Part shown: one piece after another, positions 47,456-60,150 of the stretch
Numbering within the stretch: position 1 is the first letter of the stretch
Layout of the letters: every line of letters begins with the position of its first letter
Program-made: the position numbers and the translations under genes
Assembly (NCBI GenBank): GCA_028671895.1
Contig: JAPMAC010000231.1
Coordinates: 11,124,001 to 11,188,000, forward strand
Direction: 5' to 3'
Length of the DNA: 64,000 nucleotides
Source of the DNA: Oenanthe sinensis
Taxonomy: Eukaryota > Streptophyta > Magnoliopsida > Apiales > Apiaceae
The notes under the pieces: generated by a model
Database searches by the model: none
Told to the model about the DNA's origin: nothing
What the model saw: the letters and a program-made list of their open reading frames with translations, nothing else

Positions 47456-48049
47456 CTCCCTCTCCCGTGTCTTTCAACTTTTATGAACAATTTACAATCC
47501 TGGTTTATTTTTGGATGGATATTTTGTGGCGGTGCCACACTGAATATTTCTATGACGGTGCAGACTCCTCTGAAGGTCTCACAAGATGTACTTGAATTTG
47601 GTTTCTGCTATATTTGCTTTAATCGTATATATGCTTTTCTTTTTCTTTAACCTGCAAATTGCCATGACAATATCTTGCATGTATATATACGTATTAACAT
47701 GTTAGTGTATATACATAGGCACATAGCTTCATGCATGACTCCTTCCATGTCTTATATGTACATCATATAGCTTTCCTGGTGCACATAAACCTTAGCATAA
47801 TATGTGATCAAGTAGGGTTTTTGTAAATTCCCGATAGTCATTCAACTGTACTTAGGAATTTAAACATAGCATGTTATCATGTTAGATAGTATCATAACAT
47901 GTTCACTAGAGAAGTAGCAGGTATCTAAGCTCTTTGTTAACTAGGTTCGAACACACAGTATTACACCTTGAAACCAAGTTAATCAAGTTTAGATTTTACT
48001 TGAAGTAAAAGACTTGTTGTGAGCTAAGTGAGGTTTATCAAGAGGTGAT
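47456..48049. other. Intergenic, nothing recognised
   Basis: Unique-looking AT-rich DNA leading into the degenerate satellite units. Confidence 0.4.
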
Positions 48050-48301
48050 AGAGGTAGATGCCCCTGTGAACCCCTGTGAACCTTAAGCTGCTCGGTTCTG
48101 GTTCATCGATGCTTGAAGTGTAGAACCTCAAATCCTCAGCTAAGTGTTTATTGAAGTGTTTGTGAACCTTGAACGTCGGTAGGTGACTCGTTGACCTGTA
48201 GTTCCAAGGTTTCCATGGGACCTAAGTGTGGTGAGAGAAAGGCAATCATGAACATGCAGTATCAGGACCTTCATGAACCTCGAGCACGCTTATGAGGTGA
48301 C
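48050..48301. repeat. Degenerate units of the 116-bp satellite, left of element E
   Basis: About one good unit (48185-48301) ends CGAGCACGCTTATGAGGTGAC and contains GGCAATCATGAACATGCAGT and ATCAGGACCTTCATGAACCT, matching the array at 61839-64000. More diverged TGTGAACC words lie to its left. Confidence 0.8.
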
Positions 48302-48569
48302 TGAAGGGTTTCAATAATGTAAACGCAGAGGAATTAACGTAAAAATAAAAAAAATTATAACCCTATCTCAGGATCCATGTATAACGTATGAATGATTATG
48401 GTGAATGAAATTTGTACCTTAACGAAACTTTACGTATGATTATAATGGAGGTCCAGAAATAATGAATTACAGCAGCCCTTTGTTGCAAATATCTTCTCTC
48501 CAAAGATGTCCACACGAACGCACGATCGTCCAACGATTACCGGAGTCGGTACTAGCCGAATAGTTTGCC

Positions 48570-48612
<43 letters not shown>

Positions 48613-49828
48613 CTCTAACCTCTCAAAGTGTTGAGTAGTTAGGGTTTTTCTGAAAAATGAATTTATGACCTCTAACCCTAAAACTATACATCATTATGTA
48701 TATATAGGGGAGAGAGATTTGTGCTTAACCCTAATTTGTTTTGGGCTTCATGTAAAACCAAAACTGATTAGGTTATATGATTAAAATTCAAATTATGATT
48801 TAATTAATTAATTTAACTCAATTAATTAAATAACCAATTTTGAATTTATAATCATTTAATTTAAATTTGAAATTTAAATTAAAACTCCTTTTAAACGTTC
48901 TAAGTGTGTAACCCTTTAGGTTATTATTACGTTGACAATAATTTTATTATCTAATAATAAAATTATAAATAATGAGCGACATCTAGTAATACATCATTGT
49001 TACTCAAGTAACAATAATAATTGGTGATTCAATTAAACCTTTCGTGAATAATGCGCAATGTAATATAATCCATTTAACCTTATATTATAGATCAAACTCG
49101 AGGCATGTATAGTGTCATCCTCTTCAACTTTTAATCTTAGTTTCCTTGATCAATGAGTATACTATATAAACAAATCAATATTTGAGCACGACTATGCATT
49201 TCATAGTCTCACTCAATCAAGATGCCAATTATATCACTCCTAAAATCGGAGGGTTAAATCATATATCTCATACGATTCATAGTATACCCAATGTCCAACT
49301 TTATCATTACCCGATTGAAGGTAACTTTGAGTGTAATCAAAGTATATTAATTCTCGTATAGAAATATAATGATTTCAAGTTAGAGGATCATTACATCATT
49401 ATCACAGTGAGAATTTCTTATGACACTAATTAACATGTAGAATATCATGACGGGTCTTTTCAGTGTCATGTATTGAGACATGCACTTATGTTCTTCACTT
49501 TAGTATCACCATACCAATGACCAATGAGATGTGATTATCTATCAACAAACATACTAGTCTTATTTCATTATTATTGTCCTTAAATAATAATAATACTCGA
49601 CTAGGAAATTTTAGGAATAAAATATTATTCATATATTCTCATTTTTAAGTCACATACTTAAAGATATATATTACGTATTAATATTCCAAGAACATTTATT
49701 ATTCTTTCAATTTATAACGCAGTAAATAAAAATATAATAAATATTAATTAAATAATTAAATAAAACATAATCCTTAATTGTTTTCAACAAAACATAAAAG
49801 TATTGTCTCTAGGACACCAATACTAACA
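48302..49828 (-). repeat. 3' LTR of element E
   Basis: 1527 bp, + strand TGAAGGGTTT...ATACTAACA. It matches element A's 5' LTR over the shared part and has a CT microsatellite at about 48570-48616. It sits directly after GTGAC of a satellite unit. Confidence 0.88.
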
Positions 49829-49840
49829 ATCTCCCACTTG
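49829..49840 (-). promoter_or_regulatory. Polypurine tract of element E
   Basis: ATCTCCCACTTG is the complement of CAAGTGGGAGAT, identical to that of element A, and abuts the LTR. Confidence 0.82.
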
Positions 49841-49856
49841 TACTAGAGCCAATCTC

Positions 49857-51840
49857 TCATGTATCTAATACCCATGGAACTAGTATGACCTTCATGCTTT
49901 TGCTGCGACAAAGCCTTGGTCAGTGAATCTGCAATGTTATCATTTATATGCACTTTACATATATGTATATCCCCTCGATTATTAATCTCTCGAAGAAGAC
50001 GATATCGTCTGAGTATATGCTTTGTTCGGGAATGAGACCTTGGTTACTTGGCCTGCAAAATGGCTCCATTATTATCGTAGTATAAATCTATCGGATCTGC
50101 GACTAAAGGAACCACACCAAGACCTGTAATAAATTTCCGAATCCAAACAACCTCATTGGTTACTTCACAGACAGCTATATACTCAGCCTCCATTGTAGAA
50201 TCAGCAACCGTCTCTTGCTTTGAATTTTCTAGCTTACAGCACCTCCATTTAGACAAAACACAAACCGAGATTGAGAAATCGAATCATCCTTGTCAGTCTA
50301 GAAACTAGTGTCAGTGTAATCTTTTACAACCAACTTTTTTTCTCCTCCATATACCAAGAATTGATCTTTAGTCCTCTTCAAGTACTTAAGAATATTCTTG
50401 ACTACTGTCCAGTGACCTTCATCTGGATTAGACTGGTATCTACTCGCCATGCTCAAAGCATACGAGACATCTGGACGAGTACATATCATTGTATACATTA
50501 TAGAATCAATTGCTGACGTATATGGAACTTTACTCATACGGTCCTTATCATCTAATGATTTATGACTGTTTTCTTTCGAGATCGATATCCCATGAGACAT
50601 CGGGACAAATCCCCTTTTACCATCTTGCATCCCAAATCGATGCAAAACTTTGTCAATGTATGTACTCTAACTTAGGCCGATCGTTCTTCTTGATCTATCT
50701 CTATAGATCCTGATACCTAAAATATATGTCGCATCGCCTAAGTCTTTCATTGAGAAATTTTTACTTAACCAAGTCTTAACATCCTGTAAAGAAGGAATAT
50801 CATTCCCTATTATTAATATATCATCGACATATAATACTAGGAATGCCACATTGCTCCCACTAACCTTCTTGTAAACACATGGTTCATCTTCATTTTGAAT
50901 AAACCCAAACTCTTTGACAGTTTCATCAAAACGAATGTTCCATCTCCCCGAGGCTTGTCTCAATCCATAAATGGATCGACGCAACTGACATACTTTTCTA
51001 GCATCCTTTGGTCAACAAAACCCTCAGGCTGTGTCATGTACACATTCACGTCTTTTTCAAGGCTCCCATTTAAGAAAGCGGTTTTGATATCCATTTGCCA
51101 GATTTCATAGTCATGGTAAGTAGCTATAGCAAGCAAAATCCTGATGGACTTGACCATAACCACTGGTGAAAAGGTTTCATCATAGTCAATACCATAAATT
51201 TGCTTGAAACCTTTTGTCATCAATCGTGCCTTATAGGTCTGCATGTTACCATCCATGTCGGTCTTCTTTTTGAAAACCCACTTGTACCTTATAGGTTTTA
51301 CCCCTTCAGGTGGACCAACCAAAGTCCATACTTGATTAGTATACATGGATTCCATCTCAGATTTCATGGCATCCATCCATCTCTTAGATTCTGGAGTGTT
51401 CATAGTGTCTTGGTACGTGAGAGGCTCATCTTCGTCCACAAGCATCACATCACCATCTTGAGTCAAAAGAAATCCACAATATCTCTCGGGCTCATGGCGA
51501 ATCCTACCAGACCTACGAACAACTTGTGTTTCTTGAGCAGTATTGTTATCTTGCACTTTCTGCTCAGGTTCCTCCATTGGTTCAATGTTATCATATGGGT
51601 CTCAAATTTCATCGAGATCTATTATCCTCCCACTGTCTTACTTAGACAACATTTCTCTTTTAAGAAATACTGAAGTTCAAGCAACAAACACTTTGTTCTC
51701 TGAAGGATTATAAAAAGAATAACCCTTTGTTTCAATTGGGTATCCCACAAAGTTACATTTTTCTGATTTAGGTCCTAGCTTGTCAGAAGTTAGACGTTTC
51801 ACAAACGCCTCACATCCCCAAATTTTCATAAATGACATAC
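49857..51840 (-). pseudogene. RNase H, RT and integrase end of element E
   Basis: On the - strand: integrase-RT linker with VVRRSGRIRHEPERYCGFLL (51577-50960), RT with TDMDGNMQTYKARLMTKGFK, YGLRQASGRWNIRFDE and the YVDD box near 50830, further RT to 50298, and RNase H to about 49860 including AEYIAV. Frameshifts near 50980 and 50660 and stops near 50290 break the frame. Fewer nonsense codons than in element A suggest a somewhat younger or differently decayed copy. Confidence 0.87.
51836..51840. repeat. Left target-site duplication (CATAC) of the gypsy-type solo LTR
   Basis: CATAC before TGTGGCGCC. The same five bases follow the right end at 55819-55823. Confidence 0.9.
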
Positions 51841-54800
51841 TGTGGCGCCCCCAGACCCGGGGTCAGAGATCTGGGCCGCCACGGTCCCTTTTTCCTCATG
51901 TTAATACTTTTAACTTAATCCTTAATGAAAATCTTTCACATGTAGTGACCCCACAATTCACATACACACCCTACTGATTATAGTCTCAGAACGAATACAC
52001 ATATAATACATAAAATCCATCAGAGTAATATTACAATCCCAAAAGTAAGTTCCTTGACCTATGAAAGCCATACGGTTTCTACTTGAAACAGTACTGAAAT
52101 GTCACTGCATGTTCTTGCTAATTAGCTTACACAGATCATACTTATAGATAAGGCGTACCATCAACAATTGTACCCCTATCCTACTTCTACTCCTACTCTC
52201 TACCTGGGGTAGGTTGGAGAAAAACCTACGGAATGCACGGGCATTTCCCACGCGTTTCCTGGTGGTGCGTCGCATTCGCGGTATCCTGCTGTCCTGTTGT
52301 GTTGTGATATATAAAGAAAGCAAGGGTGAGCAATATAGCTCAGCAATAAACAATATACTTCTGAAAACATGCTGTAATCTGTAAGCTTTCTCCTTTATCA
52401 AATATATTCTGAAAACATGCTGTAATCTGTAAGCTTTCTCCTTTATCAAATATATTATGAAAACATGCTATAATCTGTAAGCTTTCTCCTTTATCAAATA
52501 TATTCTGAAAACATGCTGTAAGTTATTTATAAAAGCATTATGAACAAACAACTGAAGTTTAAAATAACTTTCGTCAAAACATGATGAGTAAGATGAATCT
52601 TTCAGAATGTTTCACCGCCAACAACACCCTCGGTAACTCAGCTCCTAGGCTTTCGTTACGGTGCGTAGCACAATTCCAATTGGAAGTAGGGACTGTAACT
52701 GGAGCATCAACACGCTCGCTACCACACCTCCACGATGATCAGTCGTAGCACGTGGCAGGCTTCATCAGCAACCTATGGAAGCCTTCTGTTTCTCTACATG
52801 TAGAAGGGGGAGCCCCGGTACTCGCTACCGTTAATGAGTAATCACCCTTGACCGCATACGGGTCAAAGTGCTGGACCGTGCATCACTCGGCCTCTTACGC
52901 TATCTCCAAGTCCGCTGAATCAATCTATAAGTCTGGAACTGGAACATTAATCGAAGCTCCTCAAGTATATAATACTTGTTAATAGATTTGTCTATCTAAC
53001 CTGAAACCGGAAGTAATCCTAGTTCCCCAAGTATATCGTACTTGATGATAGACCCTCATAGCTATGAGCTTATACTGTCAGATTAAGTGATGTCGCCGCC
53101 TTACCACACAGGTAAGTTGACCTTCATCATATAATCTCCTTTCTCAAGGACTGAATTCATTTTGAAAACAATGACTCGGGAGTTTGTCGGAAACCTCTCT
53201 CCTTTTGATAAGTTGAAAAGCTCTAGCTACTGTGGAACTGGTTCCAAAACTTGACTGCTTTCGAGAAGTAAATAGGTATTCACTTCCTATACAGAGTTCC
53301 CTATTTTTGATAAGTCTGAACATATTTTATTATTATTAAAAGAATAAAATAAAATAATTAAATTAAATATTAGGGAACTCTCACTATCTTTAAATCATTT
53401 TCTGAAGGTCGGAAAGTATTTAAAATAATTATCGAAAGCTTCGAATAATTATTAAAGACCTAAAATAATTTGTAAATGAATTTTAAATAATTAATAAATA
53501 TTTAAATAATATTTATTAATTATAATTAATAAATAATCCTCAATAAACAAATATCCAAAATAATATTCATTCATTAAATAAATATTAAAATAATATTTAT
53601 TATCCTCATTTAATTCTTTTATCACAAGAATATCAAAATATAAATATCAAAATATTTATATCGTCATTTCAAAATAATTTGTCTCCGGCTTCTTCCGGAT
53701 CACGACAGTACTTAACATAACCTTCCGACTCCCGGTCTACGTTCGAAAATACATAACTCGCTATACACATAGAGCCTTTCTCCTTCATCGGCTTATATCT
53801 ATATTTCTTATAGCATATAACCGAAACATTTACGAAAGCTTTAATAATACATAAAACAATTCGTACTTTTTAACATACAGTTATATCACAACAACAACAG
53901 TCTTTCGACAAAACAATAGTACATTAGGTACGAGTTTTGAAAACTTGCTTGAGGTCCTGGGGTTCGTCGAGGTGCGGGGGCTTGACGGACGATCTATATA
54001 AATCAAATAGAACGTTTCGTTAATTATTGGTTATCTTAACCACTAATGTCACGCACGCACGAACCATGAGCTTGACATAAGTTCGACCTCTCATTCTAGA
54101 GTTACTTAACCTTAAGGACATATGTTAATCACTTAAGTCAATTCATGGGTCAATGACACCTTCCTACTTGTCACTTTACATAGATACTTAAATCTCTTAT
54201 TCATTCATTCTCTTTTAAGGTTTGTCATTGAACCTGCCCGGCTTCAACAATTGTATAAAATCGAAATTGTCTCCTCTGGTTATGAAATTTTTCAGAGGCC
54301 TTGTACACTGTCCAAAATATGTTCTCTTAAAATTTCATGATTTTTGGTGACTTGTAAGTGGTCCATTTAATTAACAAAAAGGGATTCCCGAAACAGTTTG
54401 GTTGGTTTAGTTGTCTTTACTAAAATCGACTTATCTCCTAAACCGTATGTCGGAATAACATGATTCAAGTGTCAAAACGATCTATGAGTCAAGTACTATC
54501 AAAAAATGGTCAGAGGTGTTAGGGGCCAGGAGTTTGACAAATCGGTTTTTACAGTTTAAAAGAGTGCTCATGAAAAATGGTCATTACGACGGCTATAAAC
54601 GTAACGTTTTCCGGATTCAACCAACGTGAATCCATTCTCAACCAACACTTAACTCACTCATACCATCATGTTAACAACATTAAGCTACTTATCTCATAAT
54701 CATATGCTAACATCATTTCAAGAACTCAACCAAAACTCAACATCTTACTAACATCATTTCATCTTTACCATTCTAGCTCATGGATCCATCTACTATCACT

Positions 54801-55818
54801 TTCATGGCATACTACTCACACAAAACACAAGGATTTAAGGGTGTTCACACCTTATTGGAGTTCAAACAACACCTAGGTAGAGCTTTGAGTCTTTAAGAGT
54901 TTTTGATCTATCCTTAGAAACCAAGAAACATCAAGAACAAAACTTTAAATTTTCTATATTTCACTATTGATACTATTTATGTTCATCTTGGATTAATTAT
55001 TTGAAAATGAAAGACACGGAGGATGAGCTTGAGATTTGAACCATACCTTATCTATGAAATATATAAGCTATGGTTAAAAATGAGGATTTATGGAGCTTGT
55101 GAGCTTGGATTTTGAATTTAAATTCCTCCCATTTTCTTGAAAACTGCCGAATGAAGCTTTTGTGAGGGAGAAGAAGAATACTTGCTTGGCTTACTTGCTT
55201 TGTGGCTAATTTTGTAGGAATAAAATCTATGAAAAGGTTAATCATGGCTTTGTTGAACTTGTTCCAAGTGATAAAGTGGCTTTATGCTTACTTTTCCCTA
55301 ATTTTGGGAACCATGTCTCTAACCTTGGTTGCTTGCATGGTTACTTGCATTGTCTAGTTACTTGCTTTAGTTAATTCTCTACCAATGCAAGTACTTGCAT
55401 GCATGGCTTCTTTGTAGTGCACTTCACTTTCCATTCATTAATTATACTTAATCCCTCATCTAGCAAAGCATGATTAGGGTTAACACTCCTCATTTCTATC
55501 TTTGTAATGTGAACATTTACTAGTCACAATACCTTAGCATATCCATGCTATAATTTCTTTGAATTATAACCCCGAGGTCATAACTTAACCTTCGATCTCT
55601 CGATATCTCGTAAATTACAAAATAATTAGTAAACGACAAAATCTTCGGATTCTAACGACTTTTGCATTCACTTATTTACTTAGTACTATCACAATACAAC
55701 TTCGGATTTATAATCCTCTACCATTTACATGGTGTGGGCTAACATGCTTTTCGTAAAACTTCCAAGTTACTATTCATTCATAATTCGGAGTTTACAAAAA
55801 AAAATTCGGGTTCTTACA
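51841..55818. mobile_element. Solo LTR of about 4 kb, probably Ty3/gypsy chromovirus
   Basis: It starts TGTGGCGCCCCCAGACCCGG, ends GGGTTCTTACA, and is flanked by perfect CATAC duplications. No pol or gag, primer site or internal LTR boundary is visible in its 3978 bp, so it is a single LTR left by recombination. The length and TGTGGCGCC start suit the Tekay/Del-type chromovirus group (inference). A 48-bp tandem repeat lies at 52352-52520. Confidence 0.8.
52352..52520. repeat. 48-bp tandem repeat in the solo LTR
   Basis: Units beginning CTGAAAACATGCTGTAATCT and ending TCCTTTATCAAATATATT are repeated three times almost unchanged, plus a partial fourth. Confidence 0.9.
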
Positions 55819-55823
55819 CATAC

Positions 55824-56680
55824 TATGATGTTTCTCAGTCCATATCTTATACGGAGTCTTCTAAACCATTTTAGTAGGAACTCGATTAAGTGTATAAGCA
55901 GCCGTTTCCAGGGCGTAGCCCCAGAAACTAATTGGAAGATCTGCATGACTCATCATTGATCGCACCATGTCCAACAAGGTACGATTCCTCATCTCAGATA
56001 CCCCATTCCATTATGGTGTTCCGGGAGGAGTGAGTTGTGATAAAATACCACACTCTTTTAAAAAACTCTTAAATTCATGGCTTAAGTATTCACCCCCATG
56101 ATCAGATCATAGAGTTTCAATACTTCCACTAATTTGTTTTTCTACTTCAGCTTTGTATTCTTTGAATTTTTCAAAAGAGTCGGATTTTTTCTTGATAAGA
56201 TACACATATCCATATCTACTGAAATCATCATAAACGTAATAAAGTAATAAAAAACACCTCTTGCCATAGTGCGCATAGGACCACATACATCACGATGTAT
56301 AAGTTCTAATCGTTCGGTGGCTCTTTTACATTTTCTAGTAAAAGGAGCTTTTGTCATTTTTTCAATGAAACAAGGTTCGCATGCTTCGTATGATTCAAAG
56401 TCAAACTTATCCAAGTATCCATCCTTCTGTAACTTAGAAATGCGCTTCTCATTTATATGGCCTAAACGACAGTGCCGGAGGTATGTTTGATTTGAGTCAT
56501 TAGTTTTAAGACGTTTGTTATTAACATTATAGACATGAGTGTCTAAATCAAGAACATATAAACCGTTAAATAAAGATGCAATCCCATAGGTAACATTATT
56601 CAAAGAAAAGGAACAACTATTGTTTTGAATTGTAAATGCGAAACCTTTTTTGTCCAAACAAGAAACCGAAATAATGTTTC
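55824..56680 (-). pseudogene. Integrase and protease end of element E
   Basis: The - strand continues the integrase interrupted at 51840. GTPQWNGVSE-like and SDHGGEY-like regions lie near 56000-56110. An open frame at 56657-56142 includes LGHINEKRISKLQKDGYLDK (pre-integrase) and LIHRDVCGPM. Here the codon before the first catalytic Asp is Arg. The right end is cut at 56680. Confidence 0.85.
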
Positions 56681-57417
56681 TGTTAGGGATTTATTCATTT
56701 AATGATGTACAAAATACTAGAACATGATTTAGCATAGCTTATTTGTAATAAGTCTTTCCAGTCTCTTAAATTTTATAATCAGAGTCTAGTTAGTCTACAT
56801 TCTTGTACTTAGAAGATTTTCTGTAAAAAAAGTGAAACCAGAGTCTATATGAAGATCAGAGTCTGGGAGGTGATCAGAGTCTATAGACTATCGGAGTCTA
56901 CAATCTATCAGAGTCTATAGTCTGGCAGAGTCTGAAGATTTCAGAGTCTATGAAGTCAAAGCTGAATTTGGAAGATGATCACAGAAAAGGGAAGTCTTCG
57001 AAGATAAAGCTAAAGATATTGCAGATATGCTATGGGAAGGAAAGAGAATTGAAGAAGGAAACTGTCAGCTAATAATTAGGAATTATATTCCTATTGTAAT
57101 TTGTTTTTCTATTATTAGTTGATAGGTAGCTTTCTATATAAGGACTCTATGTAACCTAATTAGAAAGTGTGAAGTAAGTCAAAGTTTTTGAGAGCATAGA
57201 GATAGAGAGAGTTGCTGTGAGATACACAGAGAAGCTTCTAGTGTTTGTGTACACCTTAGGAGAGTTTGTTTTCATACATCAATAAAACAAACAGTTGTTA
57301 TTCATATCTTTGTGTTTGATCTTTGTTCTTAATTCAAATCTTTAATACATATTGAGTTGATTTTAATCCGGCAGAAAAAGCACACAAGAATTCAACTCCC
57401 CTTCTACTTGTGAATCA
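56681..57417 (+). repeat. 5' LTR of element H (Sirevirus-like)
   Basis: It starts TGTTAGGGATTTATTC. It has about eight CAGAGTCT words between 56779 and 56948, a promoter-like TATATAAGGACTCTATG near 57135, and a pyrimidine-rich CCCCTTCTAC end. The 3' border is estimated as ...TGTGAATCA, only a few bases before the gag ATG. No primer binding site is seen. Confidence 0.7.
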
Positions 57418-57420
57418 AAG

Positions 57421-57985
57421 ATGTCTGGAAACAAATATGGCAATTCTAAGATTCCTATGCTTAAGAAAAACGAGTACATCCACTGGAAGGTTAAGATGTT
57501 GCACCATCTGGAAGCTACAGACCCTGACTATCTTGAAAGGATTAGTGAAGGACCCTATGTGCCCTCAAAGATTGTGCCTGAAATCAATGAAGAAGGTAAA
57601 ATAACTGAAGAACACCTCATTGAGAAACCAAAGACTGAATGGACAAAAGAGGACAAGGAGAATGCCCTTAAGGAGGCAAAAGTCAAAAACATTCTCTTTA
57701 ACAGTTTGGATCCTGTTCTTACAAACTGTGTCATATCATGCAAAACTGCCAAGGAGATGTGGACAAAACTTGAAGTGCACTGTCAAGGGACTAAAGATAT
57801 CAAGAAGAATGCTAGATCTCTGCTAATTCAGGAGTATGATTACTTTGAAGCAAAATCTGGAGAATCTATTACTGAGATGTATGATTGGTTCACAAAACTC
57901 CTGAATGAGATGGCTATCCTTGGTAAGGTTTATGATTCTGAAGATACAAACACCAAGTTTTTGAGAGCACTTCCTGAAGAGTGGG
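57421..57985 (+). pseudogene. gag of element H, first part (split by solo LTR F)
   Basis: ATG at 57421 opens a UBN2-type Gag with KKNEYIHWKVKMLHHLEATD, then AKEMWTKLEVHCQGT and a capsid end FLRALPEEW. The frame is undamaged up to the solo LTR that begins at 57986. The ORF tail beyond (to 58053) is LTR sequence, not Gag. Confidence 0.88.
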
Positions 57986-59823
57986 TGTTAGTGAGATTAC
58001 GAAGCTGTATGAATAGTAATCGTGATAACTCAACACTAGAACATGACAAGTAAATAATACTACGCCTACACAGAAATCAGGAAGAAATAAAGACAAGGCA
58101 GATACAGTGAATCAAGACATTAGAAGAAGTTTTGAAGTCTACTACAAGTCATTGAGAGAAGTTCATTAATATGTTCATTCCTCAGTGAATAATAATGGTT
58201 TAAGACTTTCAGGGTTTCAAAAGTGTTGAAGATTCAGTATAGAAGTTCCGCTAGAAGATTTCAGTGTAAAAGCATTGATTGAATATAGACAGTGTTCGAA
58301 GCATAGGAATCTAGAAGAATTGAAGACATGGTAAAGACAAAGAATTAAGAAGACAACTGTAGTCTTGGAGTTATACTCACTGAAATAAGTTCATTTGTAT
58401 GTTCAAGCGTCAGTGAAGAACAAAGAATGAAGTATTCAAGATTGTGGTAATAATGGAGATGTTGTCTAAGTACCAGAAAAGATTCCAGTGAAGTTACAGT
58501 GTTTATTGACAGTCAGTGTTCGAAGCAATGAAGTTGCTGCAAACTTAACAATGCAAGTAAAGCAATAATACGAAGACCTGGATCAAAGTTAATCGTCTGT
58601 GAACCAGACCAGTTGCACAAGGCGTCAGCAGTTTGTGACAGGAATCTGAGTATTAACCATAAAAGAATTGTTAAGTTGAAGAACGTACTTGGAAAGAATG
58701 GTTATTTATTAAGGTACGAAAAGTGATTTGTAGAGGCTACAGCCAAACAGCTAAACAACTAACAGGCAAACAACTAAACAGCTCAAAGGGTGAAGGGTGC
58801 AAAGTGTCACAACCTTGGTACGAAAAATGAAAGTTTCTGAACTATAGTCGAAGAACGGAAACAGCTCAGGGTACAGAGTGTAATGTGACAAGACTTTGAT
58901 ACAAGAAATGGAAGTTGGGGAGCTTCAGTCAAGCAATGAAAAGAGAGTCAAAGTGCAGTGACCAACTTGCACTTTGACCATGTTAAATGGAAAACAAGGC
59001 AACACTAAAACTTTGCACAGAGAATACACTGTAGGTGGCGCAACATGAGGATGAAGTTCAAATAAGATAACTAAATGGCGCCACCTGATTTCTCACAGGG
59101 TGTCCAATGTGACAGGCGCAACAAAAATATTACATGACTTGAAGAATTTTTGTTAAGTAATTAAAGGCGTCACTTGAAGCTACACAAGGGATACACTCTA
59201 CAGGCGCAACAAAATATTTCTTGGACCCAATTAACCCTCAGTCAATCAAATTATAGCAACCTACTTTATTGATTTAAAGTCTACACCAATTAAAGAAGGA
59301 GTCGTCTTCTCCAACAAAAATAAGTAGAGAGCAGCCATGGCTGGAGTAAGAGAATAATTAATACACACCCATACCTTGCTTCCGGTCAGATATTAGGACC
59401 CGGTTCTTTAATGAAAAATGCTCAGGACTCCTAGATATCACTCCCTACGGACTCAGTTTTTCCTTATACTAATTTAGATATATTTGTATAGGAACTGAGC
59501 CTAATATTTTTGTGTTAGTAGCAAAGAATTAATTTGTTCTTTGGAATCCAATTAAATTTTTAACTGGGTGTAGCACCCCTCTAGGTTTATATACGAAAGA
59601 CATATCCCCGGAAACTTGTCTCATTTAATTACTTGCTAATTTTCTTGAACCTAATTGATTTATCCGGACACACAGAAAATTAGCAGGCAACTCACCTAAA
59701 CACTACAAATGGCCAAACCCACTCTGAAGCAATAATTTATTTATCCGCAAATTCAGAAAAGAATTTAAATTATTATGAGTATCGTATTCAACCCTCCCTT
59801 CTACGATATTTCGGGACCCAACA
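57986..59823 (+). mobile_element. Solo LTR F (Sirevirus-like) inserted in gag of element H
   Basis: It runs from TGTTAGTGAG to CGGGACCCAACA, 1838 bp, with perfect GTGGG duplications at 57981-57985 and 59824-59828. It has the shared block GTCTGTGAACCAGACCAGTT near 58595-58630, a reiterated GGCGCAACA word (about 59036-59215), and the ACCCTCCCTTCTACGATATT end. There is no internal region. Confidence 0.92.
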
Positions 59824-59828
59824 GTGGG

Positions 59829-60150
59829 ACAACAAAACTACAACCATAAGGGAAGCTAGAGATTTGGATGACATAACTCTAGAAGAATTGAATGGCACAC
59901 TCAAGACATATGATTTAGAGATGCAACAGAGGAAGAATAAGAAATCTGTAAAGACAAAATCTGTGGCACTCTTAATGGAGTCTAAGAAAGAACAACATGG
60001 AGAACCCAAAGAAGCTAGAATCAAGGATTCATGGAAGAAGGGTAAAGCTGTTGAGGAGTCAGAGTCTACTGACACAAACTCTGATTCTGATGAAGAGATT
60101 GATCTAAGTCAAATGATGGCTATGTTTGCAAAAAATTTCAATGGTTCATA
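59829..60150 (+). pseudogene. gag of element H, second part
   Basis: After the target duplication the frame continues with TIREARDLDDITLEELNGTL and EMQQRKNKKS, then an acidic Ser/Asp stretch (DTNSDSDEEIDLSQ) and MAMFAKNF. It stops at 60148. The zinc knuckles expected next are absent, so the element is cut here. Confidence 0.85.

Larger units (their letters stand above)
48302..56680 (-). mobile_element. Element E: Tork-like copia element, 5' part missing, split by a solo LTR
   Basis: From left to right: 3' LTR, polypurine tract, RNase H, RT, integrase and part of protease, all on the - strand. It is clearly related to element A. The integrase is split by a gypsy-type solo LTR (51841-55818). 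At 56680 it stops inside the protease end (codons for RNIIS) where the LTR of element H begins. Gag, primer site and 5' LTR are not in the window. Confidence 0.88.

Noticed and set aside
60057..60110. ACTCTGA/CAGAGTCT words in gag H as the same signal as in its LTR
   Set aside because: The words fall in codons for an acidic Ser/Glu/Asp stretch and are explained by amino acid composition.
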